DNA of 64,000 nt, from assembly GCF_000244755.1 (NCBI RefSeq), contig NZ_AHOO02000008.1, positions 62,001-126,000 of the forward strand, written 5' to 3'. Numbering within the stretch: position 1 is the stretch's first letter; the number at the start of each line of letters is the position of its first letter. A program made the position numbers and the translations under genes. Below are positions 25,380-34,968 of this stretch, piece after piece. Under the pieces are notes generated by a model. It worked only from the letters and a program-made list of their open reading frames with translations, did no database searches and was not told the DNA's origin. Origin of the DNA: Leptospira licerasiae serovar Varillal str. VAR 010 (GTDB lineage Bacteria > Spirochaetota > Leptospiria > Leptospirales > Leptospiraceae).

Positions 25380-27466
25380 ACAAACACCCCCTTAGTAAAA
25401 TTCAAAATCATATCTATCCCTTTGATCCCAAAAAAAGGAAGGATAAGCCCGCCAAATCCATAGATAAACACGTTTCGGGCCAAGACTGAATCCGCACCGG
25501 CTGGTCTATAACTCACACCTTTTAATGCAAGAGGTACTAAAAACACCAAGATCAGAGCGTTAAATATCACTGCGCTTAAAACCGCCGATTCAGGACTTGC
25601 AAAACCCAGAATATTCAGAATAGATAATGCACCTATTCCTCCTATGGGAAATAATCCCGCAAACATTGCGGGTAATATCACAAAATATTTGGATACGTCG
25701 TTCGCTATGCTAAAAGTAGTCAAAGATCCCCTTGTCATCAGAAGTTGTTTCCCGATCTCTACAATCTCGATGAGTTTGGTAGGATTACTATCCAGATCGA
25801 TCATATTCCCGGCTTCCCTTGCAGTTTGAGTGCCTGTATTCATTGCAACACCCACGTCCGCTTGCGCTAAAGCAGGTGCGTCGTTCGTTCCGTCTCCGAT
25901 CATCGCAACCAGCTTTCCGCCGGACTGTTCTTCTCGGATACGTTTCAGTTTTGTTTCGGGAGTTGCTTCTGCGATAAAATCATCCACTCCTGCTTCTGCC
26001 GCGATTGCTGCAGCAGTTAAAGGATTATCCCCTGTGATCATCACAGTTCTGATCCCCATTTGTCTGAGCCTTGCAAATCTTTCTTTGATCCCACCTTTTA
26101 CGATGTCTTTTAAATGAATGACTCCTAAAATTTCTCTACCTTCTGAGACAACTAAAGGAGTTCCACCTTCTCTTGCGATCTCATCTACTATATCTGAAAT
26201 TTCTTTTGGATATTCTCCCCCTAAGCCCGTAATATAATTTCGAACGGATTCGGAAGCACCCTTTCGGATGGGAGGTCTTGTTTTTCCTCCCAAGTCAGGA
26301 TCAAAGTCCACACCACTCATTTTACTTTTAGCGGTGAAAGGAACAAATTGTCCTCCTAACTCGGATAAATTCCTTCCTCTTAAATCGAATTTTTCTTTCG
26401 CTAATACCACAATGGATCTTCCTTCCGGTGTTTCGTCAGAAAGAGACGCAAGTTGTGCAGCATCCGCTAAGTTCTTTTCGGAAATTCCAGGAGCGGGAAC
26501 AAATCTGGTCGCCATTCTATTTCCCAAAGTGATGGTTCCCGTTTTGTCTAAGAGTAGAACGTCTATATCTCCCGCTGCTTCGATGGCTCTTCCTGATTTG
26601 GCAATGACGTTCCTTCTCATGAGCCTATCCATACCGCTGATCCCGATCGCAGACAATAATCCACCTATCGTAGTTGGGATCAAACATACCAAAAGGCCGA
26701 CTAACGCGGGAAAAGAACCTGAGAGTCCCAAATTTCCTCCTCCTTCTTTTTGACTATAGAATACTGCAGGCACAAGAGAAGTGATCGCCACCAAAAACAC
26801 CAAAGATAATGCGGAAAGAAGTATAGAGAGTGCAATCTCGTTCGGAGTTTTCTGTCTGGAAGCTCCTTCTACTAGAGAGATCATCTTATCTATAAAAGTC
26901 TTTCCAGGATCTGTAGTAATCTGAACTATGATCTTATCGCTTAAAACTTTTGTGCCTCCGGTGACAGCGGATCTATCTCCTCCCGATTCTCGGATTACCG
27001 GAGCAGACTCTCCTGTGATTGCAGATTCATCCACCGAAGCGATACCTTCTACCACTTCGCCGTCTCCCGGGATCTGATCTCCTGCTTGGCAAAGCACCTT
27101 GTCGCCCGTCCTGAGTTCGGAAGAAGGAACTATAACAACGGAACTTCCGTTTAATTTATTCGCCTTGGATTCCTTTCTCGTTTTTTTCAAGGACTCCGCC
27201 TTCGCTTTTCCTCTACCTTCTGCCAGCGCTTCCGCAAAATTAGCAAATAGGACCGTTGCCCATAACCAGATGGAAATCTGCAGACCGAAACTTAAATTTA
27301 CCGGATGGAAGATTAAATCATAAGAACTTAATATTGCTCCTATATAAACTATGAACATGACCGGGTTTTTCCATTGAACCCTAGGATCTAATTTTATAAA
27401 GGAATCTAAGATCGCTTTTAGCAAAGACTTTGGATCTTGGAAAAAAGAAGTATTTTTGTTTTTCAT
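25376..27466 (-). CDS. kdpB: Potassium-transporting P-type ATPase subunit KdpB
   Basis: 696-aa catalytic subunit. Actuator loop [14 protein letters not shown], phosphorylation motif [14 protein letters not shown] (Asp about 306), ATP-binding [11 protein letters not shown], and hinge [20 protein letters not shown] are all present. [20 protein letters not shown] marks membrane segments around the canonical PTTIG. It powers high-affinity K+ uptake. Follows kdpA after 10 bases. Confidence 0.97.
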   Translation of the reverse strand: MKNKNTSFFQDPKSLLKAILDSFIKLDPRVQWKNPVMFIVYIGAILSSYDLIFHPVNLSFGLQISIWLWATVLFANFAEALAEGRGKAKAESLKKTRKESKANKLNGSSVVIVPSSELRTGDKVLCQAGDQIPGDGEVVEGIASVDESAITGESAPVIRESGGDRSAVTGGTKVLSDKIIVQITTDPGKTFIDKMISLVEGASRQKTPNEIALSILLSALSLVFLVAITSLVPAVFYSQKEGGGNLGLSGSFPALVGLLVCLIPTTIGGLLSAIGISGMDRLMRRNVIAKSGRAIEAAGDIDVLLLDKTGTITLGNRMATRFVPAPGISEKNLADAAQLASLSDETPEGRSIVVLAKEKFDLRGRNLSELGGQFVPFTAKSKMSGVDFDPDLGGKTRPPIRKGASESVRNYITGLGGEYPKEISDIVDEIAREGGTPLVVSEGREILGVIHLKDIVKGGIKERFARLRQMGIRTVMITGDNPLTAAAIAAEAGVDDFIAEATPETKLKRIREEQSGGKLVAMIGDGTNDAPALAQADVGVAMNTGTQTAREAGNMIDLDSNPTKLIEIVEIGKQLLMTRGSLTTFSIANDVSKYFVILPAMFAGLFPIGGIGALSILNILGFASPESAVLSAVIFNALILVFLVPLALKGVSYRPAGADSVLARNVFIYGFGGLILPFFGIKGIDMILNFTKGVFV

Positions 27467-27476
27467 AATTCTAAAC

Positions 27477-29213
27477 CTAAAATTTCTGACCGTATTGCAG
27501 AAGGATATGCTCGCTACCAGGACCCAAAACCAAAACGGGCAGGAATGTCAAAGCTCCTACCAAGAAGATCACGGAAAGAAGAAGTAATACGAACAAAGGA
27601 CTCTCCGTAGAGAATGTACCTTCTCCTTTTGGAGCGATCTTCTTGCCGGATAAAACTCCACCCAGTCCTAAGGCGGGAATGATCACTGCAAATCTTCCGA
27701 CCAACATACAAAAAGAAAGAGTTAGATTATAAAATGGAGTATTCGCATTCAAACCTGCAAATGCGGATCCGTTATTCCCGGAAGCGGATGCAAATGAGTA
27801 TAAAATTTCCGTTAGACCGTGGGGACCTAAATTCGTTCGAGAAGAAAGAGCAGATTCGTAAAGAAGAGAGAATGCAGTGAATAGCAGAATACAAAGCCCA
27901 GGTATCAAAACTCCCGCAAGTGCAAGCTTCACTTCTTTTGCTTCTATCTTTTTTCCCAAATATTCAGGAGTCCTTCCGACCATGAGCCCTGCGATAAATA
28001 CGGTGAGGACCACATAAAATAACATTCCGATAAGTCCAACCCCTACACCTCCGAATACTACTTCGCCTAAAAGAATATTCCAAACCGCAATTCCTCCTGC
28101 GAGCGGAGAAAAGCTATCATGCATCGCATTCACTGAACCGTTAGACGCTGCTGTAGTCGCCATTCCCCAAAGAACGCTTTGGGCCACTCCAAACCTAGTC
28201 TCTTTACCTTCCCAATTCCCTATAAAGTTACTTTCCGACCAAAGAGACACGGAAAGACTTAGGACAAAAAGAAGAGTCATTCCTATGAATAAGGACAGAC
28301 CGGCCTTCCAGGAGCCCACCCATCTTCCATAAGCAAAAGGTAATGCTCCAGGAAGAAGTAAGATCAAGATACACTGCAGCCAACTGGAAAAAACCGTAGG
28401 GTTCTCTAAAGGGTGAGCGGAGTTCACTCCAAAAAATCCTCCTCCATTCGTTCCTAATTGTTTGATCGCTATTTGAGAAGCAGCGGGCCCAAGCGGGATC
28501 TTTACCGATTGGCCTTCCATCCCGATCGCACTCACGTATCTGGAGAGATCCATAACAGTACCTTGCGAAACCAAAATGAATGAGGCGACTAATGAAATTG
28601 GTAAAAGAATATATAATATACTTCTGGTTAGATCGACGTAGAAGTTACCGATCCCGGAAGACTGTCCCGGTTTAGAAACTAGTCCCCTTGTCATAGCCGC
28701 AAGTACAGCGATCCCCGCCCCTGCACTCACAAAGTTCTGTACTCCCAAAAGTAACATTTGGCTAAAGTAAGAAAGAGAAACTTCTCCTGAATACGCCTGC
28801 CAATTCGTATTCGTCACAAAACTGACTGAGGTATTCCAGGCCAGATCCCAGGCAACTCCGGACTTACCCTCTGGATTTCCAGGAAGAATGTCCTGAAAAT
28901 GGAGCCCCAATACCACCAGGGCCAAACTTAAAAGAGTAAAGATTCCAATATCTAAAAGATAAAATTTCCAATTAGAATTTTTATCTTCCTTGGTTTCGGA
29001 AATCTTATTGTCCGTTCCAAATCCACCGACTTCGAGAGCCTGAACCTTTAAGGAAAGGTTCTTAAATAGAAAAGATTCGAATTTAGAAAGAAATTTAAAT
29101 CGTTTGGAAATTTCTCCCTTGAGAACATCGGCTATGTAAATTCCTAAGAATGGAGAGAGAAGAAATAATACCGCAAAATATAGAAAGAAGAAGATCGAGT
29201 CGTTTCCGTTCAT
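27477..29213 (-). CDS. kdpA: Potassium-transporting ATPase channel subunit KdpA
   Basis: 578-aa K+-binding subunit of the superfamily of K+ transporters, with about 10 membrane segments. Selectivity-filter loops are recognisable: [58 protein letters not shown] and [20 protein letters not shown]. The start ATG at 29213 is preceded by a GGAG ribosome site that overlaps the kdpF stop codon, showing translational coupling. Confidence 0.96.
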   Translation of the reverse strand: MNGNDSIFFFLYFAVLFLLSPFLGIYIADVLKGEISKRFKFLSKFESFLFKNLSLKVQALEVGGFGTDNKISETKEDKNSNWKFYLLDIGIFTLLSLALVVLGLHFQDILPGNPEGKSGVAWDLAWNTSVSFVTNTNWQAYSGEVSLSYFSQMLLLGVQNFVSAGAGIAVLAAMTRGLVSKPGQSSGIGNFYVDLTRSILYILLPISLVASFILVSQGTVMDLSRYVSAIGMEGQSVKIPLGPAASQIAIKQLGTNGGGFFGVNSAHPLENPTVFSSWLQCILILLLPGALPFAYGRWVGSWKAGLSLFIGMTLLFVLSLSVSLWSESNFIGNWEGKETRFGVAQSVLWGMATTAASNGSVNAMHDSFSPLAGGIAVWNILLGEVVFGGVGVGLIGMLFYVVLTVFIAGLMVGRTPEYLGKKIEAKEVKLALAGVLIPGLCILLFTAFSLLYESALSSRTNLGPHGLTEILYSFASASGNNGSAFAGLNANTPFYNLTLSFCMLVGRFAVIIPALGLGGVLSGKKIAPKGEGTFSTESPLFVLLLLSVIFLVGALTFLPVLVLGPGSEHILLQYGQKF

Positions 29214-29222
29214 TCCGATCTC

Positions 29223-29306
29223 CTAAAATTTTTCCGGTTTTAAAATTGAAAAGGAGAGATAACCGCATAATGCGATAACTAAAACGATTAAAAATGTATA
29301 AGACAA
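29223..29306 (-). CDS. kdpF: Potassium-transporting ATPase small subunit KdpF
   Basis: A 27-codon gene too short for ordinary ORF calling: TTG start at 29306, TAG at 29223-29225. The peptide is one hydrophobic helix (SYTFLIVLVIALCGYLSFSI) ending in LKPEKF, the hallmark GYL...PEKF ending of KdpF. A strong ribosome site (GGGAGGAATC) sits just before the TTG, and the stop is fused to the kdpA ribosome site. KdpF is a small membrane subunit that stabilises the KdpABC complex. It completes the operon as kdpFABCDE. Confidence 0.85.
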   Translation of the reverse strand: MSYTFLIVLVIALCGYLSFSILKPEKF

Positions 29307-29343
29307 GATTCCTCCCAGGCGGAAACATTCCGTCTATTCCCAA

Positions 29344-29372
29344 AACCTAACCTGTTTTTGGAAATTCGTCAA
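29344..29372 (-). promoter_or_regulatory. Candidate kdp operon promoter
   Basis: Minus strand: TTGACG (29372-29367), 17-base spacer, TAGGTT (29349-29344). A good -35 with a weak -10 suits an activator-dependent promoter such as one driven by KdpE. About 38 bases upstream of kdpF. Confidence 0.45.
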
Positions 29373-29423
29373 TGCGAACCCGCATGAGAGGAACCGATAA
29401 ACGCGTTAATTTTGCGTTAAGAT

Positions 29424-30137
29424 CTAAGCGTAAAATTTTACTAGATCGGAAACTTCTTCTCTAGGTGTATGAAACTTATTTAATGTGGAGTCCGGTTTAG
29501 GATAACCCAAGCTTAAACCGCAAACTATCTTTTCCGATTCTGCCAGACCTAATTCTTTTCGAACAACTTCAGGAAATGCGGATAACGCTGCCTGAGGAAC
29601 AGTTCCGAGACCGTAACTTCTGGCAAGAAGCATCACCGTATTCAAAAAGCAGCCTATATCCAGTGCGATATAGAAATTAAGTTCGAATTCCGTCGTGATA
29701 AATACCGCTGTAGGAGCTCCAAAAAACTCGAAGTTCCGCAGCATAAACTTATCCCTGGCCTCCTTATCCTTTCTTTCGATCCCTGCCGCACCATAGATTT
29801 TCATACCTAGATCGAACATTCTACGTTTTGCATCCGCAGGAAAACCGGTGGGCCAAATCGTATCAGGCACGGGAGTTTCGGATTGTTTTGCCCTTTCTTG
29901 TAATAGCTCCGCCATTCTATCTCTTTTAGCACCGCTTACCACATGCACCTTCCAAGGCTGGCTGTTTTTCCAACTTGGAGCTCGCAAAGACTTAGCGAAT
30001 AACTCTCTTAAGACGGAATCTTCCACAGGCTTGGAAAGATAATCCCGGATACTATGCCGGGTAAAAACCGCTTCTTCTACGCTGGAAGCTACTCCAGAAA
30101 TATCTATGGATTCCGTTTCTGAGGATAAAGAAGACAT
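29424..30137 (-). CDS. Nitroreductase-family flavoprotein
   Basis: 237-aa FMN-dependent NAD(P)H reductase of the nitroreductase fold. The FMN-binding arginine motif is TRHSIRDYLSKPVE, followed by RAPSWKNSQPWKVHVVSG, and the C-terminal glycine-rich segment is YGLGTVPQAALSAFPEVVRK. Acts on nitroaromatics, quinones or enals. The start at 30137 is chosen over 30170 because GGAGGT lies five bases upstream. Divergent from a TetR gene that probably represses it. Confidence 0.88.
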   Translation of the reverse strand: MSSLSSETESIDISGVASSVEEAVFTRHSIRDYLSKPVEDSVLRELFAKSLRAPSWKNSQPWKVHVVSGAKRDRMAELLQERAKQSETPVPDTIWPTGFPADAKRRMFDLGMKIYGAAGIERKDKEARDKFMLRNFEFFGAPTAVFITTEFELNFYIALDIGCFLNTVMLLARSYGLGTVPQAALSAFPEVVRKELGLAESEKIVCGLSLGYPKPDSTLNKFHTPREEVSDLVKFYA

Positions 30138-30202
30138 ATAGACCTCCGATTTAGACTTGCATTTTATCAAATTTCGGTCTTTCTGGAAGAAGAAAGAGTC
30201 GA

Positions 30203-30216
30203 ACAGACAAGTCTGT
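30203..30216. promoter_or_regulatory. Palindromic TetR operator candidate
   Basis: ACAGAC-AA-GTCTGT, 6-bp arms, in the gap between the divergent nitroreductase and tetR. Extra TGTCTGT words flank it. The AGACnnGTCT style is common for TetR-family operators. Confidence 0.65.
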
Positions 30217-30244
30217 CTGTTTATTCGATCTCAGGAAGAAAAAA

Positions 30245-30838
30245 ATGTCAACCAAAGAAAAAGGGGTAAAAGACAGGATTTTGGAAACCGCAGTCAGGCT
30301 TTTTCAAACCCAAGGCTACGGGAACACAGGGATCAACCAGATCATCCAAGAATCCCAAACTGCAAAGGCCAGCTTTTACGATTATTACGCTTCCAAAGAC
30401 CTATTAGGAAAAGCATATATAGAATTTTACGGAAAAGAGCAACTTGTCTTATTAGAAAAACTACGATCCAGATCGGAGAACGCTTTGGACTTTATACAAG
30501 CCTGGACACAAATCCTGAGAAGACAGACCAGAAATAGCGAGTTTGCAGGCTGCCCCATGGCAAACACCGCCGCTCAAATCGCATCCACTTCTCCCTCTAT
30601 CTCCGAAGAAGTCAAAAAATTGGCCCTGAGAACCGTGGATTTTCTCTCCGTTTATTTAAAAGAAATGCAAAAGAAGGGACAGATCCCGAAAAATGCGGAC
30701 ACCCAATCTCTTGCGAGAAAGATATTCGCCTCTTACGAAGGCGTATTACAGATCTGGAAACTAACCGGAAAAATTTCCGCGTTAGACGATTTGCCGGATA
30801 TGGTGGACGCGATCATTAAAAGTTCTGGAAAAAAGTGA
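30245..30838 (+). CDS. TetR/AcrR-family transcriptional regulator
   Basis: 197 aa. HTH: VKDRILETAVRLFQTQGYGN, TGINQIIQESQTAKASFYDYY and KDLLGKAY. The C-terminal half (EFAGCPMANTAAQIAS) has the cysteine-containing segment typical of NemR/YxaF-like regulators that sense electrophiles, which suits control of the divergent nitroreductase. Preceded by AGGAAG. Converges on the lipoprotein gene across a hairpin. Confidence 0.88.
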   Translation: MSTKEKGVKDRILETAVRLFQTQGYGNTGINQIIQESQTAKASFYDYYASKDLLGKAYIEFYGKEQLVLLEKLRSRSENALDFIQAWTQILRRQTRNSEFAGCPMANTAAQIASTSPSISEEVKKLALRTVDFLSVYLKEMQKKGQIPKNADTQSLARKIFASYEGVLQIWKLTGKISALDDLPDMVDAIIKSSGKK

Positions 30839-30840
30839 AT

Positions 30841-30863
30841 GGACCTGGTGTTCCACCAGGTCC
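30841..30863. terminator. Bidirectional terminator hairpin
   Basis: GGACCTGGTG and CACCAGGTCC pair over 10 bp with a 3-nt loop, 2 bases after the tetR stop and 11 before the stop of the convergent lipoprotein gene. On the minus strand it is followed by a T-rich stretch. Confidence 0.75.
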
Positions 30864-30874
30864 AGAAAGAGCGA

Positions 30875-31411
30875 TTAGTTGGAATAAGTCACAGTAGTTG
30901 TGATTTCAGTGGTTCCTACGATATAAAGCAGGAAGTAATAAGAACCTGCAACAGTGTTTGTCCAGGTATAAGTATCCGGCGCTGGATCTCCGAAATTCGG
31001 ATTATTGAACTTAGTAAGTCCGTCCACGATCGCAGATTCTGCAAGAGGACAATCGGACGCTTCGTATACAGTAGCTTCCCCGGAGGCTTGCGGATTTTCC
31101 ACAACGTTTGCTCCGTTCAGAACTACAGTATCTCCCACTTGGGCTCCTAAAATTTCAATGATCGCAATCGGGTGATTTACGAAAGGGATCCTTCCCCAAG
31201 TCACTGTGCTAGCTCCACCACCTTTAGTAGTTCGAGTACGGTTCACTCCAATAGCTGCCTTACCAGGGAAATCCACTAAGCAGTCTCCCCCTCCACTTAG
31301 AGCGCTGATGATTGCCAAATTATTCAGGTCGCCATCATCCTCCTTCTTACAATCAACGAATGAGGCCGAGAGTAAGAGCACCAATAATAACCAAATAGCT
31401 TTTTGTTTCAT
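30875..31411 (-). CDS. Putative lipoprotein of unknown function
   Basis: 178 aa. A positively charged signal peptide ends in SASFVDCKKEDDGD, a spirochaete-style lipobox (spirochaetes accept residues other than L at -3), so it is probably lipid-anchored to the outer or inner membrane. The mature part is rich in Gly, Thr and Val and ends in repeated Thr/Tyr beta-strand-like segments (NTVAGSYYFLLYIVGTTEIT). Two cysteines (GGDCLVDFPG, YEASDCPLAE) could pair. No family recognised. Short Leptospira lipoproteins of this build are often surface-exposed or stress-linked. Confidence 0.7.
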   Translation of the reverse strand: MKQKAIWLLLVLLLSASFVDCKKEDDGDLNNLAIISALSGGGDCLVDFPGKAAIGVNRTRTTKGGGASTVTWGRIPFVNHPIAIIEILGAQVGDTVVLNGANVVENPQASGEATVYEASDCPLAESAIVDGLTKFNNPNFGDPAPDTYTWTNTVAGSYYFLLYIVGTTEITTTVTYSN

Positions 31412-31569
31412 TTGAGTTTGTCTCCACAGAACAGTCGTTCCTAATACTCTTTTCCAAGAACGTGTCTGAGTTTCAATCTCAATATTTAAGAAAAAGCAGA
31501 AATTACTCTCAATTTATGCCATTATGGCTTTATATTTCAAAAAAAAGTCAGGTTTCTTACAATTTTTTC

Positions 31570-32613
31570 TTAGGCAATGGAACCACCGCAAGAAGAACCT
31601 TCTCCTGCAGTACATCCAAAACAATGTTGGTGCAATAAGATCTCTCTGGAATCTAGGACGGATTTGTTGAAGTCTGATATTTTGCTGACTCCACCTTCTA
31701 TCTTCATATCCAACATTTGGTTAAAATCGCAATCATACAAGCTTCCATCCCAACCTACACTTAACGTGTTACGGCACATGACTGCAGTCGCCGCCATAGG
31801 ATTAAATGCCGTTACTAGTCTTTCCAAATAAGAGTCTATATTATCTTTTTCTAGTAAGGATTCCAAAAAACGGCTGATTGGCATATTGGTCAGAGCGAAT
31901 AATGAATTAAATTCGACACCATGGACCTGTTTTAGTTCCTTTTTAAAATCGTTTTCCAAAGTGGATTGTCCACCGGCGAGAAAGGGTCCCACCGGATTAT
32001 AAACTAAATTTAATACAAGCCCGGAACCTGGGATACCGTATCCGACTGCATTCAGATTTTTTAATGCCTCTATAGAACGATCGAATACACCTTCTCCCCT
32101 TTGGGAATCAGTCCTTCTTTTTTGGAAATAAGGAAGACTGGAGACCACCTCTACTTTATGTTTTGCAAAAAACTCAGGAAGGTCTTTGTATTTTTCCCCT
32201 GCAAGAAGGATGGTGAGATTACAACGGACCATGATCTTTTTTCCTAATTTGGAAGCTTCTTCTACGAACCATCTGAAATTAGGATTCATCTCCGGAGCAC
32301 CACCAGTGATGTCTAATGTGGTCACGCCTGGAGTCGCCAAGGCTAGCAGACATTCCTGCATGGTTTCCTTGTCCATGATCTCTCTGCGATCCGGACCTGC
32401 ATCCACATGACAATGCTTGCAGGTCTGGTTACAGAGTTTTCCCACGTTCACTTGTAGTATGTCTACCCCTGTTGGGCGCAATGGATAGAGACCCACTTCC
32501 TTTAATTTTTCAGAAAAACCAGGCAGATTCAGTTTTTCGGAAACTTCCGTAAGAATTTTCAATTGTTCTTTGGAAGAAGCGAGTTCGCTCCCTCTTGCTA
32601 ATAGGGATTTCAT
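31570..32613 (-). CDS. arsS: Arsenosugar biosynthesis radical SAM protein ArsS
   Basis: 347-aa radical SAM enzyme. The [4Fe-4S] motif is C61-NQT-C65-KH-C68, with TLDITGGAPEMN as the GGE-like segment. The C-terminus has CRNTLSVGWDGSLYDCDFNQ and the ArsS-type tail HCFGCTAGEGSSCGG. In related bacteria that tail can hold selenocysteine; here plain Cys codons are used. ArsS is thought to attach a deoxyadenosyl/ribosyl group to methylated arsenic on the path to arsenosugars. It follows a peroxidase-like gene (14-base gap) that usually accompanies arsS. No arsM methyltransferase is recognisable next to it. Confidence 0.88.
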   Translation of the reverse strand: MKSLLARGSELASSKEQLKILTEVSEKLNLPGFSEKLKEVGLYPLRPTGVDILQVNVGKLCNQTCKHCHVDAGPDRREIMDKETMQECLLALATPGVTTLDITGGAPEMNPNFRWFVEEASKLGKKIMVRCNLTILLAGEKYKDLPEFFAKHKVEVVSSLPYFQKRRTDSQRGEGVFDRSIEALKNLNAVGYGIPGSGLVLNLVYNPVGPFLAGGQSTLENDFKKELKQVHGVEFNSLFALTNMPISRFLESLLEKDNIDSYLERLVTAFNPMAATAVMCRNTLSVGWDGSLYDCDFNQMLDMKIEGGVSKISDFNKSVLDSREILLHQHCFGCTAGEGSSCGGSIA

Positions 32614-32627
32614 ACTTTATAAACTTA

Positions 32628-32969
32628 TTATATACCGAGTTCTTTAACTTTGTTTAATGCTTGAACGCTATGAACCAGACTTGCTCCCCCGCGGATAGCA
32701 GCACCTACATGGATCGCTTCCCAAATTTGTTCTTCGGTCACTCCTTTTTCCACCGTGTCCGTAGTATAAGCGTCAATACAGTAAGGACATTGTACCACGT
32801 GCGCTACCGCAAGAGCGATCAATGATTTTTCCTTAGCGGACAACGCTCCATCCGCAAAGACCGCTCCGTAATAGTCGAAAAACTTCTTTGCAAGATCAGG
32901 CTCAAATTCCCCGATATTCCCGAATTTTTTCAGATCTTCCGGTTTGTAATAAGTTGTTTCCTGTGCCAC
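32628..32969 (-). CDS. Arsenosugar-associated peroxidase-like (AhpD/CMD-fold) protein
   Basis: 113-aa alkylhydroperoxidase/carboxymuconolactone decarboxylase-fold protein. The redox CxxC is in VVQCPYCIDAYTTDTVEKGV with a conserved Glu nearby (EEQIWEAIHVGAAIRGGASL). It forms the standard pair with arsS; the family is named for this linkage. Likely a thiol-dependent redox enzyme supporting arsenic chemistry. Confidence 0.86.
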   Translation of the reverse strand: MAQETTYYKPEDLKKFGNIGEFEPDLAKKFFDYYGAVFADGALSAKEKSLIALAVAHVVQCPYCIDAYTTDTVEKGVTEEQIWEAIHVGAAIRGGASLVHSVQALNKVKELGI

Positions 32970-32989
32970 GAAGGCCTCCGTAGTCTCAA

Positions 32990-33475
32990 TTATTCTTTAA
33001 TTACGAATTGCAGGTTATTGCACTTCTCGCAGACTTCTTCCGGGATCCATCCCCATTTTATCAGAAATCCGAAAACAAAACAACCGGCGCAAAAACCTAA
33101 AATAGATTCTAAACTTGCAAAAATTACAAGAACTCCAAGCACAAATTGGAACGCTAACGACTGTCCTAAGGACAACAGAAGGAATGCAGTCCCGCTAAAT
33201 ATCACTCCCACAAATTGCGCGAATCTTTTAGGAGGACCGGCGACAACCTTGGACCCAAGACCGAATAACGGAACGATACCGTGTATCGCAAGTTTTGCGA
33301 ATGGTGAATACTTTGGTCCATACAATACTCTGGCTGAAAATCCGTAGAAAAGCGCTCCCACCAACCAAAGCGATTGCGTAATTATTGCAGCCAAACTTAA
33401 GATGACAACTAGGCCTGCAACGGTCCTTGCTGCATATTCATTGACAGTGTCTGGAAAATTACCGATTCGAATCAT
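32990..33475 (-). CDS. DUF4395-type membrane protein
   Basis: 161 aa with about four hydrophobic segments (TVAGLVVILSLAAIITQSLW; FVGVIFSGTAFLLLSLGQSL; FVLGVLVIFASLESILGFCA). A CAGCFVFG motif and a terminal CEKCNN give two CxxC-type pairs, as in DUF4395 proteins near thiol or sulfur-redox genes. First gene of the arsS operon (20-base gap). The paired cysteines suggest electron or thiol handling at the membrane, but the function is unknown. Confidence 0.72.
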   Translation of the reverse strand: MIRIGNFPDTVNEYAARTVAGLVVILSLAAIITQSLWLVGALFYGFSARVLYGPKYSPFAKLAIHGIVPLFGLGSKVVAGPPKRFAQFVGVIFSGTAFLLLSLGQSLAFQFVLGVLVIFASLESILGFCAGCFVFGFLIKWGWIPEEVCEKCNNLQFVIKE

Positions 33476-33555
33476 TTTTTCTTGCCCGATGCCTTTTCAC
33501 CTAGTTAGGCTTTGATCCCAGGGATTACAAGAATATTTTCGCTATATTGGACAAA

Positions 33556-34959
33556 ATGGTTAATATAATTGCACAATATACAAGTAACTGCCGGGCTTTT
33601 GTAGGCACTTCTACCATTTTACTACTTTGGGCGGTCCCTCTCGCACTTTTCCCCTTATACTTCGAAAGAAAAGATATTTGGTTACTATGCGGAGCATTCT
33701 TCCTTAGCCTTTGTTTCTACTTCTTATTTCTAAAATTCCTTTCGAAAGGGAGAGAGAAGATCGGGATCTGGGCGGGGATCTTACTCAGGCTCTGGTTCTT
33801 ATTTACTCCTGTATTTTTGTCCGAAGATACGTTTCGTTTTTTATGGGACGGGCTTTTGGTCTCGGAAGGTTTATCACCTTATTCAGAACTTCCCACAAAT
33901 GTAAATTTAGGATTCAACCAAGAAATGGAGAAGGAACTGCTCTCCAACATGAATTCTCCCAATTATTACTCGGTATATCCTCCTGTATTGCAGGTTCTAT
34001 TTTTAATTCCGGTATTCTTCTTAAAAAGAGGGCTTTCCGTTTTCTGGGCGATCTGCATTTGGAAAGGAATTTTAATTTTATTTGAATTAGGGATTCTTTA
34101 TATATTTTTAAAAAAGAGAAAAGAAGAAGGTTCCGGGGATTTTTTGAAATACTGGCTCCATCCTCTCGTTCTTTGGGAAGGGATCGGGAACGGCCATCCG
34201 GAGCCTATCTTATTCTTCTTTTTATTCTTAGGGATAATCTTTTGGGAAAAAGGTAACGTTATTAGAGGATGCGTATTCTACATATCTTCCATACTTACCA
34301 AAATACTTCCATTACTCGCCCTGCCCTTTCTGTTCTTCTATTGGTGCAGAAGGTCCACTCCTCGTAAAATTTTCATCTTATTATTTTACTCTTTCCTAAT
34401 ATTCGGATCCGCTCTCATTTGGTTTTTATTCTCCGAGACTTGGGGAAAAATTATAATAGAACATTGGAGAAATGGGATCGGAGTATATTTTACATTATTC
34501 GAATTCCATGGAGGATTCTATTATCTTCTAAAAAATCTGATCAAATACACATGGTATCCCTATTCTGCCGGTATCGCATCTGCTATCTTAAGTATTTTTA
34601 CGATCTGTTTTTATTCCTTTAGAGTTTCTAAGGTAGAAACAAACCGCAAGACGATCTTTCTTTTGACCGTATGGATCCATTTATGCGGGATCTATTATTT
34701 GTTCTCCAGTACAGTACATCCATGGTATTTTCTTCCGATCCTTGCTGCCTCCGTATTTACAAAAACGATCTGGCCATTGGTCGCTTCTTCCGTTTGGATA
34801 CTATCCTACTCTACTTATTCGTCTTTTCCATTTTACGATAGGAACTGGGTCCTGGTATTGGAATATTCTGCAGTGCTTGGGACCTTCTTCTTGGAAAATT
34901 TTCTCTTGCTTAAAGAAAGAAGAAGGCAAAGATACATCGAAAATTCTCACCCTATTTAG
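33556..34959 (+). CDS. GT-C-like polytopic membrane glycosyltransferase
   Basis: About 467 aa with roughly 10-12 membrane segments. Early loop acidic motif VFLSEDTFRFLWDGLLVSEG, then SPYSELP, NYYSVYPPVLQVLF, WLHPLVLWEGIGNGHPEPIL and HPWYFLP: the pattern of polyprenyl-phosphate-mannose-dependent (GT-C) transferases with catalytic acids in the first periplasmic loop. It probably adds a sugar to a lipid or surface glycan from the periplasmic side. ATG at 33556 is preferred over TTG at 33547. Followed after 9 bases by a cyclase gene. Confidence 0.7.
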   Translation: MVNIIAQYTSNCRAFVGTSTILLLWAVPLALFPLYFERKDIWLLCGAFFLSLCFYFLFLKFLSKGREKIGIWAGILLRLWFLFTPVFLSEDTFRFLWDGLLVSEGLSPYSELPTNVNLGFNQEMEKELLSNMNSPNYYSVYPPVLQVLFLIPVFFLKRGLSVFWAICIWKGILILFELGILYIFLKKRKEEGSGDFLKYWLHPLVLWEGIGNGHPEPILFFFLFLGIIFWEKGNVIRGCVFYISSILTKILPLLALPFLFFYWCRRSTPRKIFILLFYSFLIFGSALIWFLFSETWGKIIIEHWRNGIGVYFTLFEFHGGFYYLLKNLIKYTWYPYSAGIASAILSIFTICFYSFRVSKVETNRKTIFLLTVWIHLCGIYYLFSSTVHPWYFLPILAASVFTKTIWPLVASSVWILSYSTYSSFPFYDRNWVLVLEYSAVLGTFFLENFLLLKERRRQRYIENSHPI

Positions 34960-34968
34960 GAATCATCT

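Noticed and set aside
25644..26753. Plus-strand frames across kdpB
   Set aside because: Shadows of a strongly conserved minus-strand gene; no protein family visible.
29095..29343. 82-aa minus-strand reading frame upstream of kdpA
   Set aside because: It overlaps kdpA and kdpF out of frame; the short kdpF frame has a ribosome site and the family ending.
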